Shown here: one piece after another, positions 1 through 9,864 of the stretch
Numbering within the stretch: the first letter of the stretch is position 1
Layout of the letters: each line of letters opens with the position of its first letter
Notes under the pieces: generated by a model
The model's input: only the letters and a program-made list of their open reading frames with translations
The model's database searches: none
What the model was told of the DNA's origin: nothing
Origin: Paraglomus occultum
Taxonomy: Eukaryota; Glomeromycota; Glomeromycetes; Paraglomerales; Paraglomeraceae
DNA length: 29,990 nt
Direction of reading: 5' to 3'
Assembly: GCA_910592205.1 (NCBI GenBank)
Contig: CAJVPJ010000297.1
Location: 1 to 29,990, forward strand
Made by a program: the position numbers and the translations under genes

Positions 1-188
1 GATATTGCAGTAGTTTGAAACTGCAAAGGACTCGGTTGCCACTATAAGTCAAAATAAGATAACAATTGCAATGATGTGAGAAAACAGAACAATCTTAAAA
101 ATTATGTGAATGACAGTTTCATGACATTACCTTGTATGGTTTACTAGGATTCGTTAGATCCAATGTTACAACGTGCGGTACCAATTTC
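1..188 (-). pseudogene. Partial duplicate of RAE1 (two part-exons plus one intron)
   Basis: Positions 1-188 match the RAE1 gene at 21262 onward in the same orientation. Bases 1-41 equal the start of RAE1 exon 5 (residues [13 protein letters not shown]) without a difference. Bases 42-130 equal the 89-bp intron with two substitutions and keep GT and AG. Bases 131 to about 188 equal the end of exon 4 (VVxxDLTNPSKxYK). Homology stops near 188 after a short deletion relative to the parent. The copy keeps its intron, so it arose by DNA duplication and not by retroposition. The window edge cuts it, so more of RAE1 may lie to the left. It lacks most of the WD40 repeats and cannot be a working RAE1 alone, but it is joined to open sequence of another gene. 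Confidence 0.9.
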
Positions 189-385
189 ACCTCCAGCCAT
201 GACACGAGCCTCATTCTTCTCAAAGCAGCTAACTGCTCTTTCTTGGCCTCTTTCCGAGCCGCCTTTTGCTCGTCTATCAGACAAACTGATGGTTTGGTGG
301 TGGCGAAGAGGGTGTTTACCTGCTTCGCAGTCTTGACGGTTCTTGTAAACTTTGTGTTAAATTGTAATTTCCAGTAGAGGAATGT
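131..385 (-). CDS. Chimeric open frame: Lys/Glu/Ala-rich segment running into a RAE1-derived exon
   Basis: On the minus strand an 85-codon frame stays open from an acceptor-like AG (386-387) to a GT donor at 130/129. Its upstream part carries a charged helix-like stretch (EQKAARKEAKKEQLAALRR). Its last 15 or so codons are the RAE1-derived exon in RAE1's own frame. The preceding minus-strand exon (689-766) ends in phase 0, which would join this frame directly. I do not recognise the upstream protein. A second frame is also open over much of the segment, so the true frame is not certain. The entry is an inferred exon of a fusion gene; it could equally be a chance open frame across a duplication breakpoint in a dead gene. 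Confidence 0.35.
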
Positions 386-688
386 CTACTAAGAGAAAGG
401 CATCTCTTCTCACGTTCCTGATCACGTTTTTAAAGTATTCGTGCTGTCTACGTGAAACGGAAGTAACTTTACTATTAGCCACTTTAATTTTCTTCATCTT
501 CCTTCTTACTATCGATTATCGGGGAGAAAACGGAGATCATGAACCAACCGCTCGCGTCAGAATAATGTACGAGCAACATCCAGAGATGCTTAGAATGAGG
601 ATGGAGCTAGGTGTTTTTTAAATGTCATTATATGTTACAATTATATATTATTGCGCCATACATGATAACAGCAAAATAAATATATTAC

Positions 689-766
689 CGCAATCGTTCC
701 CAGCACCCTAGGTCTTTCCTTAGCTTCTTCGATATTACGTCTCTTGCCTCCAATCATTTCAATCAT
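689..766 (-). CDS. Internal exon of an unidentified gene
   Basis: A 78-bp minus-strand exon encodes 26 residues beginning MIEMIGGKRRNIEEAKERP. It is bounded by a good acceptor (TTCTTTTTCAG) and a GTAATA donor, both in phase 0, so it joins the exon at 918-1170 without breaking frame (151-bp intron). The peptide is basic and acidic without hydrophobic segments, as in a soluble nuclear or nucleolar protein, but I cannot name the family. It is probably part of the same gene as the neighbouring minus-strand open segments. Confidence 0.5.
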
Positions 767-917
767 CTGAAAAAGAACAAAGAATCAGTATTAAATTGAC
801 TTGGTTAATCAAAGAGTATTTATATACATAAAGCCGAAACTTGCAAATGTTAGCCAAACTATTGCTGTCCATATATCTCAACCATAGTATCTATAACTCC
901 GTTGATATCATCCTTAC

Positions 918-1170
918 CCGTGCATTTAAATTTAAATCACTATTGACATTCACATCGCTGGATATTTCCGCCCAATAATCGACAGGCTTGTAAACCTCTT
1001 TTTCGGGCATGCCAAGAATGGATTCAATGTCCACAACGCGATCATTAAATCGAAAATTATCGCGAGTATCCTCTTCTTCGCATATCAGATCCCTTTCGAT
1101 GCTGTTCGTGTTAACAAGAGTGAAACTTCTTCATGGGTAGTTGCAGTCGTGTGACCGACGTGTCTTCCAT
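918..1170 (-). CDS. 5' exon of an unidentified gene, with an apparent frame break
   Basis: On the minus strand, an ATG at 1170 opens MEDTSVTRLQLPMKK and soon stops (KFHSC then TAA). A neighbouring frame takes over at about 1124 and runs FTLVNTNSIERDL through VVDIESILGMPEKEVYKPVD and YWAEISSDVN to a CGG|GTAAGG donor at 918/917. The second frame is strongly coding-like: acidic, low in stops, and joined in phase to the next exon. The two pieces look like one protein with a one- or two-base slip near 1125-1130, or else the real first exon lies further upstream and this one begins at a cryptic acceptor. The family is not recognised. The break suggests a pseudogene, or a sequencing error. Confidence 0.45.
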
Positions 1171-1311
1171 TCGCGAAGGTCTCCGGGTATGATTGTTGCC
1201 GTTTTGGCTGACGATCGAAAGAGTAAATTAACTGAGGCAAAAGACGCTTTATTAGCAAGGTGGAAATTTATATAATCACTGGAGCGTTTGCCTTATATGT
1301 TGAACGTATAG

Positions 1312-1542
1312 TATATTCACTCACAGTTTAACGAGCAGTCCGCATTAATATTAACGAAGTTTTTTGACGGAACGGATGTCTGCGGCTCGGGAAGCGAAAT
1401 CAGTCCAGAGATCTTTGAATATCTTGTCGCCAATTTGGCAAAGCCAAATTGTCGTGGCTGGGCTACGCCACCGCCACACGCCACAGGCCGTCCAAACACA
1501 CCTGCGGCTCGGGCGTTTTGCTCATGTGTTGTTATGTCTTAA
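1312..1542 (+). other. GC-rich open segment, unidentified relic
   Basis: A 76-codon open frame without an initiating ATG stands out by its higher GC content. It includes FFDGTDVCGSGSEISPEIFE followed by a proline-rich tail. The ISPEIFE stretch is faintly like the segment before the C-terminal helices of BTB domains (ISPEVFEIIL), but the tyrosine/isoleucine pattern that should follow is absent. The minus strand is also open here, so the strand is not secure. It also contains a short perfect palindrome (AATTTGGC/GCCAAATT). Best read as a decayed gene or transposon fragment. Confidence 0.2.
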
Positions 1543-2726
1543 TTAATAATGATCACAAATTATAGTGCCCCCGTGGTATTATGTCAATAGCATCTATTAT
1601 AACGCATGGTATTTTTCCCCAAACAACGGGAGATGATCTGGAAATTGTTTGATTTCCTGTGTGGGATAGTTAACAGCATGTGAGAATCTGGTTTCGCCAA
1701 AATGGGTAAGCAATAAACGGGCGAATTTATCAATAATTGACTCGTATGATTTGCCTTTAGATTATGGTTTACGGTAATATCTCTATGTTTGACCAATCAT
1801 AGTGATGCGTGAGTTCAAAGTCGACTTTCTATCAATCTCAACTTTCAATTATTAACGCGTATACCATTTAATCTCGGCCAATTCGTGTTCAATTAGCATA
1901 TACGAATTTCGGCCACCTTCTATATTGCTCTTCATGACAATCTCGTATACATTTGCCAGATACAGGCAAAAGACTTCTGTGTGCATATAATTATGTATAA
2001 TAGTTTGTAGAGGAAGAAACTTGCAATATTGAGCTTGGCTATTATTATAATATTCAGGAAATGATTTCGAACTATTATTCTTATACAAGACATTTCAAAC
2101 TTATTCCGCGCCAAGGTTAGCATGTTTGCAAACGTTCGTTTTCAATCAATTCACAACTAAATCAATTATTTGTTTCTTTTGTAGTTCCAGTAATGGGTAA
2201 CAGCGTTTTTGCGTTCTGTGTCATGGTTCAAGAAATGCAACGAGTACAGGGTTTTGTTCATGTTCTCCGCGTTCACACGATCGAATAGTCTCGTCTTCGA
2301 TGCACCATTTTCAGTTTCAACGAAAACTTGGATGTTTTGGGGAAGTTGTTAACTTTCCTATTGAAAATGTGCCTCGGTTTGTAATTCAAAATATTGCGGC
2401 GTCATTAATATCTAGGGTTTTAATTCAATGCTGTTAAAAGTAACATTCTCACATTATCAAATTAGATTCAGATACTTTGCATGGATTAAGCGGTTCAATT
2501 ATCATTTTTATTGTAAAGTTATCATGTAGTCGAGTAAACTCAACTTTACATTACTTATATATTAACAATAACAGTACATTAATGGTTTGCAATTCTATCA
2601 TACCAGAACATAATATTAATATCGATAACAAAGACGATACAGTAGTTGAACGTTTACTAATCCAGCTGTGATGTGTTCTGAACAGAAAAAGACGTCCTTT
2701 CTGCACCATGATTTGGTTATCCGTGG
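1543..2726. other. AT-rich stretch without a recognisable gene
   Basis: Only short random-looking open frames occur on both strands. An acceptor-like TTTCTTTTGTAG near 2170-2183 is followed by slightly more GC-rich sequence to about 2340, but no protein could be read from it. Confidence 0.5.
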
Positions 2727-3065
2727 TTGATTATTAATCAGCAGCTACTTGCCACACTGTTCATTGACAATACCAAGACAAGTCGATTAAGACACCAAGT
2801 CATACGTTACATGTACCACCATGATGCATATCGCATTGTTCGCGAATATACTCAGATGGGGTCTTCGGTCGTTCCGACTTTCCTGATTAGTCAACGTAAG
2901 ATGGGTTTTTGCAGATGTTTAAATGGGAATACTGCCATTGAAACAGCTTTTGTTTATGCACAAGTACGTAAGTCCCTGATCGCAAAAGGACTTTATTGCT
3001 CCATTTTAGATCCCATTCTAGATAATCTACCTGTGAAAGCGACAGATGGAAGAACACGCCATTGA
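2727..3065 (+). CDS. Hypothetical open frame, 112 codons
   Basis: One of the longer uninterrupted frames in the left part of the window. The product would be basic, without a signal peptide, membrane segment or recognisable motif. The composition (for example MGFCRCLNGNTAIETAFVYA) is more protein-like than that of neighbouring frames, but no family is recognised and no flanking splice sites were established. It may be an exon, a relic or chance. Confidence 0.2.
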   Translation: MIINQQLLATLFIDNTKTSRLRHQVIRYMYHHDAYRIVREYTQMGSSVVPTFLISQRKMGFCRCLNGNTAIETAFVYAQVRKSLIAKGLYCSILDPILDNLPVKATDGRTRH

Positions 3066-5566
3066 ATAAGAATCAATTAGCAATTGACAGATAACTTATC
3101 CATCCGCAGATAAACAATCACTTGTGAAAAAGAAGCAAATGGAACAATGAAATGGGCGTTCGATGTATAAACAAAGTAATATGGGGCTTGGCTCATTGCA
3201 AGATTTTTGATCTTGATAACATAAACATCTTGACAACAATCACATGAAAAAATACCAGACGACGTACAACAAGGATACGCAATTATACTAGACATAGAAA
3301 CTAAAAAATAAGAAAGACATACTAATATTATTTGCTCAAATACTTTGCAGGCAGTTTACGTAAAAATAATAAAACTCCATTCAAGTCTCAGGGACAAATA
3401 TATAGATGGTATAATAATATTAATCCACTTTTCTAGAAAAAGTCTCCGGAGACTCTAGAGTTGGACAGCGTTACGTATCAGTTAAAAATAAATAATTATG
3501 TATCTGATATTATTTTTGTTCATGGTTGCATTAGCAAACTTGCAATTACACAGAAAATATTTGCCCCATTCTTGTACTTGCGTTTTTCAAATGATGCGTG
3601 ACATTTAGCATTAGCATTGTTCCTGCTAGACATATAGGTAAAAAGAAGAAAATATTTTACTTGTACACATATTGTGGTGCCCGATTGCTGACATACGTAT
3701 ATTCATTGAAACTTTACAATAAATTTTATGCTATTTGTAATAATTGTTCTATTTTATCGCTTTCTTTTAATCAATAAGTTGTTAACTTGGCAAACTGCTA
3801 ATAAATACTAAAATTTAATAAGAAGTTTATTAATGGTTGTGCATTCGTTATTATTTTACACAGCTTGCACAAAAACAAATTTTTACTTGCGACGCCACAT
3901 TGTTAATTCGGACCTGAATTGTCTAACAGCAAACAGGGGTTGCAAACTACCGTACAATTACTATCGTCCGAAGACTGTATTCCACCGTGTACAACTTATG
4001 ATTAAACGGAAAATTTTTCATAATAATAAACAAAATTTATCTATTGTAGTCATATGCATAACTATAACGTACGAATATGGAAGTGGACGTGAGACAGAGT
4101 GTGTGTAAATGTAGAATGCCGGAACGCGGAATAAATATGAATAGAACAACGATTAAAAAGTTGTCAATGGCCTGTTAAGCAAATAAGTATACACTGTACG
4201 CTCTTTGCATGTAAACAAAGAACACTGTAAGTATTGTCCATTTTTTGGTCGGTAGTACATCCATACAAATTATACCGACTGTTGCTAAATATAACACATC
4301 ACATAATGTTTATACTGTACTTTTTTACGTTAGTATAAGTCAAGTTAACGGACAACGCAACGTTATTGATTCTCGTTACGTCTGCTATTGCTAGTTTATT
4401 TTCATACAGTGAGATGATCCAAAAATAGAAATTATGATGCTTGCGGCAAATTCTGAAAATGTAATGCGAGTTTAAGGGTTTTCACACGGCTGTTCTATTT
4501 TAAACGTGATGAATTTGTCTATTAAGTCCATTGTACGCCTTGAGATTGACGCAACAACTACAACGCCCCTTGAATCCTGTCGATCATGCGCGTGGAGCAT
4601 CAGCAGACATCCCCTAATTTGTTACACACGGAACCCCGTAAACTTTAAATTAAACCAGTGGTTTACAATAAGGCAGTTTTCGAATATGTGTGTCTAATAA
4701 AAAAACTCGCTACTACTAAGCCAATTAAAATAAGGTCATTTCTTGCAAACCTTCTTTCTATCAGATATTAAATAAAAGTTAACGTCTGCTGATTGAAATT
4801 TTACTAAAATTATTGGACCCTGGTATTAGGATACAGTAATTCAGCCAACAATCAGAAATTAATTCGGCTATTGTTCACTAATCCCCCACCAAAGATTGTT
4901 CTTCCGTTTCACAACAACCAAATACAAAGCCACAACGAAATGGGTACCCAGATTACTAATGAGGTACCATGAATTTGGACGACGCCGATTTTATTGTGAA
5001 ATTATCACGATAACATACACAACTATGTTCCATTACGAATTGACCCCCCCCGACAGTTAGCCTAACGTAACGAATAAAAATACACCTGTTTACCATAAAT
5101 ATGAAAATAAAGTAAAATGTATGACAATGATTGGCTTTAGATATGGAGCCCATTAATAAATCAAACAAAATACAGACTTTGTTAGATGTCAGTCATTGAC
5201 ACAATGCATAACTTGTGTCCATTGAAAAACTCTTCTTGGTTCTCGACGGTTAAAGCCCAATCAGATGCGATTGTGGAAATTTGCTTAATTATTTTGGGCA
5301 GGTGGGCAGGCTTTGCACGAGTCTGTCTAATGCATATATTTAAGGAACGTTCACAAATTATTATAATATTTATTTTGCTAGTGGTCGGCCATTTGTATAA
5401 ATAGACACTGACTGTCTGAAAAACGAATTACAAAAATATTTTACACTTAAACATTTAGCACATAGATTTATCGCCACAAAACGTATTAAGGCACAGCCAC
5501 TCAAAAAAAATTTTTACTTTTTATTGTCAATTAAAAAATCACCTATAAACTTATTATTATCTCATA
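3066..5566. other. Long AT-rich intergenic stretch
   Basis: Two and a half kilobases of AT-rich sequence with scattered short frames on both strands. No domain, RNA gene, repeat array or transposon terminus could be supported. Confidence 0.5.
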
Positions 5567-5827
5567 ATGCCACCACCGAACGAACGTAGGACATCGCCGC
5601 CATGCCTACAAGAACCGCACGTCCACGTCCTTAGCCGCCACCCTGGGCGGCCGTCCCTAGTGCGCCCTTGCGCTTATATTACGGCCACGACGAGTACGCG
5701 CTGTCCGGACGTCGTCCGCGGTTTTAATATGTGGGTCAGCATTGCGGGCGACGACCTTTTTTGCCGCGGAAGTTTACCACTTTCAACAATCTATTACAAT
5801 ATTTAAAAATTGAAAAAAAAAAAAAAA
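5567..5827 (+). other. GC-rich island ending in an A15 tract (retroposon-like)
   Basis: A sharply GC-rich block (5567-5780) sits in AT-rich DNA and is followed, after a short AT-rich spacer, by 15 adenines at 5813-5827. An 80-codon plus-strand frame beginning MPPPNERRTSPPCLQ covers most of it, but the minus strand is also largely open, so neither reading is secure. A compositional island with a 3' A tract is what a retroposed transcript or short interspersed element would leave. I did not find clear target-site duplications or RNA polymerase III boxes. No protein family is recognised. Confidence 0.35.
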
Positions 5828-5859
5828 CTGCCGCATACGGGGGGTAAAAAATTTACGTG

Positions 5860-6410
5860 TGACGCAACACGAGCCATCGGATGCGAAGAGACAGGTCACT
5901 GAGAACTTTGGCAACTGGACTGACATCAAGCAAGTAGTGTCGACGTATCTCACATGACGGTTTCGAAAAATTTAAAACGGTTAGAACTCCAAATGTTGGC
6001 GAGCGAGCAGAGGATGGGAACACATAGATCCCGAAACTCGGCCGAGTGCGCAAAGGAATATCACAGCTACGTTTTTCCAGGATACACGTATAAACCTAAA
6101 AAAAAAGCTGTGATTTCTGAATCGGTGCATGTGTTTAGCACGAACGAAATCGATCACGGAGTGGCAACAAGACAATGATCCCAAACATATCAACAAAATT
6201 GCCGAATCGTTTCCTAGCAATAATGTGCTCAACTTATCGACTGGCCATCCAACAGTCCAGATATCGAACATTGTTAAGACAAAAGATCGTGGCGATTTGG
6301 AGCAGTCTATGATGGAAGAATTCCTGACATGGTTCTAATCAATTTAATTAATTCTATGAAAACAAGTTTGTGGGCTTGTTATCGAAGAACAGGGTGAAAG
6401 AATCCCATTT
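5860..6410 (+). mobile_element. Tc1/mariner transposase remnant
   Basis: The N-terminal part keeps a helix-turn-helix (RTLAT, then VSHMTVSKNLKRLEL at about 5948-5992). The catalytic part keeps QQDNDPKH (6165-6188), which carries the second catalytic Asp. After a frameshift it keeps DWPSNSPD-IEH (about 6238-6272), which carries the final Glu but lacks the usual LNP. After another shift it keeps LEQSMMEEF and a C-terminal NLINSMKTSLWACYRRTG-like end. This order is the Tc1 family layout. The region between the helix-turn-helix and QQDNDPKH, normally well over 100 residues and holding the first Asp, is mostly deleted. With several frameshifts and stops the element is dead. Its right flank leads directly into the 237-bp repeats. 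Confidence 0.85.
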
Positions 6411-6466
6411 AATATATTATTAAATAAATCTAGATGTCCGAGATAGGAACACATTGACAAACATAG

Positions 6467-7138
6467 TTTGGGGGATAATTGACTTCTTTTTTACAACAAT
6501 TTGCTTAATTAAATGTAAAATAGCATTTGGAAGTCTGAAACTAATAAATTCTATTAATCTATGTTGCGAACGCAAAACCGTTAATAATAAATCAATTCGA
6601 TCACTATGGATATCACTTATCATTTGACAGCGACGATCCATTGACAAAATAAAATCATACCAACAAAAGACTGCTTGAACTCTTCAAGTCTTCTTGGGTG
6701 TATTTTGGGGGATAATTGGCCACTTTTCTCACTATAGTGTGCTCAATTGAATGTAAAATAGCGTTTGGAAGTCTGAAACTAATAATTCTATTAATCTATA
6801 TTGCGAACGCAAAACCGGTAATAATAAATCAATTCGATCACTATTGATATCACTTATCATTTGACGACGACGATTCATTGACAAAATAAAATCATACCAA
6901 CGAAAGACTGCTTTAACTCTTCAAGTCTTCTTGGGTGTATTTTGGGGGATAATTGACAATAATTTGCTTAGTTGAATGTAAAATAGAATTTGGAAGTCTG
7001 AAACTAATAATTCTATTAATATATGTTGCAAACGCAAACCGTTAATAATAAGTCAACTATCATTTAACAGCGACGATTCATTGACAAAATAAAATCATAC
7101 CAACAAAATGCTGCTTTAATTCTTCAATACATCTTGGT
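6467..7138. repeat. Three-copy tandem repeat, unit 237 bp
   Basis: Units start with TTTGGGGGATAATTG at 6467, 6704 and 6941. Copies 1 and 2 are full length and differ by scattered substitutions and small indels. Copy 3 is about 198 bp, having lost pieces near its start and middle. Each unit contains a segment with AGTCTGAAACTAATAA and another ending near TCTTCAAGTCTTC. The unit start reads GGGGGATAATTGGCCAC in copy 2, which looks like the terminal inverted repeat of fungal Tc1-like elements, and the array begins about 60 bp after the transposase end. The array probably derives from the 3' end of that element; that link is inferred. Confidence 0.9.
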
Positions 7139-7423
7139 TAAATGCGTACATTCCGTGGGATGAATAAGGTCCAAAAGACTATGCAGATTGGATTCCCTTC
7201 CCCTCTCTCCAAAAACCTGCTAAATAAGATGGTGGACGTTTAAGTCATCTATGGTACGACGTTCAACAGCTGCACACGGATTAGAGCTTGTTCGTATCGA
7301 AGCATAATAATCCTATAGTGGCTCACTTTTGAAAATAAGATTTCTTGCATCCAATTCTTTCCTTTTCTTCCTGCGCTCTCGCTTCAACGCCCAGCACCGA
7401 GAAAAATAGCAAAGTCCCGTTTC
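7139..7423. other. No gene recognised
   Basis: The sequence leaves the tandem array and has mixed composition. The minus strand at 7330-7450 is rich in charged codons (EEEEIYKKRDFAIF), which may be a continuation of the coding-like segment at 7424-7636, but no complete exon could be defined. Confidence 0.35.
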
Positions 7424-7636
7424 TTATAGATTTCTTCTTCCTCTGCAATTGCGTGCAATAAGACTGGGATATATCTCACATAAAAGTGTACATACAACTT
7501 TTATAGGCCGACTCTCATCACCACTTCCGAATGGTTTCATGTCACGCCCGCATTTGATAAAGCTTGGGATACAGATAATACCTTGATCCACGGCCGCTAT
7601 ACAACCTGATGAACCCAAGGAAGATGTCGACGACAT
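7424..7636 (-). CDS. Possible 5' fragment of a glycerol-kinase-like gene
   Basis: A minus-strand frame opens with a start codon at 7636 and reads MSSTSSLGSSGCIAAVDQG. That resembles the N-terminus of FGGY-family glycerol kinases, where a short variable leader is followed by (I/V)xAxDQGTTSTR, the start of the ATP-binding motif. The expected TTSTR is absent: the next bases are GTATTATC, which could be a splice donor after DQG, or the gene may be decayed. A later CEIYPS is weakly like the QIYP motif of the family but is spaced too far away. The glycerol kinase reading rests on a few residues and is tentative. Confidence 0.22.
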   Translation of the reverse strand: MSSTSSLGSSGCIAAVDQGIICIPSFIKCGRDMKPFGSGDESRPIKVVCTLLCEIYPSLIARNCRGRRNL

Positions 7637-8131
7637 ATGGAATAGTTTGGCTGCGTATCAGGTAGGCTAATAGTTCGATTTTCCGTTTCATCTGGTTTTA
7701 TCTAGACATTAGAAAAGTGGGTTGTACGTGTGTTAGCATATAATACATTTGGATCTCGAGAAAAAGACGTTGAATCGTATACCTCAAAATATTTTATTTG
7801 ATTTTCTTGAACACCCCGCCCAATACTCTTGTTTGTTTCAACAGAGATACAGCAAATGTTGACTGATTTACGTATTCTTATGAGTAGCATTACTCTGCGT
7901 ATGACAAACAGAGTCAAACGCCCACCGACGCGTTGCCAATAACCGATCAATTATCTGTTATAGCTAAAATAGGTTAACCATAGTAAGGCTGATTCCATAA
8001 ACAAGTTACACCTTATTCATATTCTGTATGTAATCTCCTGGAGGATTCTCAGCACAAAGTATATTTCTCAGGCAGCCACTTGCTCCATCATTGGACTCTC
8101 CCCGTCTCGTGAGTAGGTCTATTCTGTTAAT

Positions 8132-8398
8132 TTATAGACATGTCACCAAATTAGTCTTCAAATAGCTGCCATCCATAGAATGCAATACTCCAACCTTACT
8201 CTTCCAAGACCAATCAACAATGTCCAACCCATGTCGACGTTTCCAGTTAGCAAATATTGTTTCCGTTTCGAGAGCTGCAGATGACGTGACGATGGTATTC
8301 GTATTTGATATACCGAGTTCAGTAAGGAACTGATGATTCAGTTCTTCAGTGTCGAGTCCGGTGATTGAATTGTTTGTAGCATCATAGATCAACAAAAG
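8132..8398 (-). CDS. Terminal exon of an unidentified gene
   Basis: On the minus strand an acceptor-like CATTATAG at 8399-8406 precedes 88 codons with no stop, ending at 8132. The peptide (LLLIYDATNNSITGLDTEEL, later NWKRRHGLDIVDWSWKSK and GVLHSMDGSYLKTNLV) has a protein-like composition with acidic, aromatic and basic stretches and codon use richer in GC than the flanks. It has no membrane segment. I do not recognise the family. An upstream exon was not found; the sequence above 8407 is AT-rich. It is either the last exon of a gene or an isolated fragment. Confidence 0.35.
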   Translation of the reverse strand, partial: LLLIYDATNNSITGLDTEELNHQFLTELGISNTNTIVTSSAALETETIFANWKRRHGLDIVDWSWKSKVGVLHSMDGSYLKTNLVTCL

Positions 8399-8406
8399 CT
8401 ATAATG

Positions 8407-9667
8407 TTGGGTCTTATATTGTAGACTGAACACCTTGCTACAGTAAAAGAAAAATAAAAGTGTAAGTCAAATAAATCAAGAAATATAAATCGTAAGGAAT
8501 CGCGAAATAACGCTACTAACAATATTATGTGTAGCTATCAGTGCTTTGGCCGCAGTAATAATACTTTCAGTGCGCTACCGTCAATCTTTGATGACGGTTT
8601 TATACTAGCAAAGTGTATAGAGCCTGTTTGCGACATATTAAAAGAGTCTTTCAGAATCTTGCGACTTAGTCAGATACTGTGTTACTATCGATCAAGCAAA
8701 GATTCGTACATACCATTCACCAAGTTTTACGTGAATACCACTGTTGGTAATTGAGATATCCGAATCCAACATAGTAGTGCATCAACTTTAACTGGGTCAT
8801 GGCAAACCTAGTAAGTTCCCCAAAAGAACACGTACTTACATCAAGAGGTGTAGCACGATGTTGCTATCAGCTAGTTCAGGAAGTTCATGAGTTTTCGTTT
8901 TCGATATTTTCGTTAGGTCTTGTCATTTTTTTTTTTTAATTTCTATTGTTTCTGCAGTTACAATTTCATAAATTCATAGTCTACATACGCGCGGTTTACT
9001 TGTTTCGTTTCATTTGCATACCATATTAATATTTCTTAACACCTTGCATCGATATCACTCACGCACGGCCAATGAGAATGCGATCAACAGAAAGAATGCT
9101 TATTCTCACCATCTCGAAACTCAATTTCCAAATACTGATAGATTATACTCGGTGAGTTTGATTCGTTTTTTGTGTAATAATAATTATAGCTATAGCTTTA
9201 AAAGGAGGTATGTGTTCATAAAACGAAATATTTTTGCTATGCTACAGCGATCGGGTAACTTTCAAACGAAATTGCGCTTGTCGAAATCCCCTTTTTTCCA
9301 ATAAACTTATTTTAAATGTGCCCACGGCCGTCGATTTAACAGATGCTGACAGAAATACTTGTATTTAATTGTTAGTGAAAGACTTTTTCTATGTCGCATG
9401 TATTCACAATTTATCATTAACATCTATTCTACGGTATTGTACAAAAATAGAAACATAAACGTTAAAGACGCGCCTTCATCACTGGATTAATCGGCCGTTA
9501 CAGATACGTGCTCGTGGTAAGCGATCGAGCACTGTTAATTCATATTCAGATGCGCTTAACAAGAATTTGACACTTGGACTGAATTTAAATTGGGGTCTAA
9601 TGATAATGAACAAAATAGTCACGACTGTGTGAGTACTTTATGAACGCGAAGCTATATTTTACTTGGG
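8407..9667. other. AT-rich stretch without a supported gene
   Basis: Several frames of 75-96 codons exist on the plus strand (for example 9014-9304), but their composition is AT-driven and shows no motif. A T-run of about 11 lies near 8929-8938. Confidence 0.45.
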
Positions 9668-9796
9668 ATGCAAGATTTGTCACCATCGTTGAAGTTGGAC
9701 CTCGATAAAAAGACTGAAAGACGTATTCTGACAGCACTGCATATAACTGCGTGGGATACTTTACTCGATCATGCTTGGTGTGGAAAATCGGATTAG
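9668..9796 (+). CDS. Small coding-like open frame, 42 codons
   Basis: An ATG-initiated plus-strand frame reads MQDLSPSLKLDLDKKTERRI and continues LTALHITAWDTLLDHAWCG before TAG. It is hydrophilic with an amphipathic C-terminal half. The composition is more protein-like than the surroundings, but it is short, the opposite strand is open too, and no family is recognised. It could be an exon or a relic. Confidence 0.18.
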   Translation: MQDLSPSLKLDLDKKTERRILTALHITAWDTLLDHAWCGKSD

Positions 9797-9833
9797 TGCA
9801 ATGCAAAAGGGCATATGTGTTGGAATCAAGAAG

Positions 9834-9863
9834 GGTAATGCATTTCAATTTGCCTGCATTACC
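9834..9863. repeat. Perfect 9-bp inverted repeat, 12-nt loop
   Basis: GGTAATGCA at 9834-9842 is exactly complementary to TGCATTACC at 9855-9863. The hairpin lies in an otherwise undefined region with no U-run after it. Confidence 0.6.
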
Positions 9864-9864
9864 A

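Noticed and set aside
382-621. Plus-strand open frame with a hydrophobic stretch, as a small membrane protein
   Set aside because: It overlaps minus-strand sequence that shows exon-like frames and splice signals, and it has no independent support.
3833-4108. 91-codon plus-strand open frame
   Set aside because: AT-driven composition, no motif and no splice or promoter context.
6469-7138. CRISPR-like array suggested by regular repeats
   Set aside because: The units are 237 bp, directly abutting, without spacers, and lie in a fungal genome beside a transposon.
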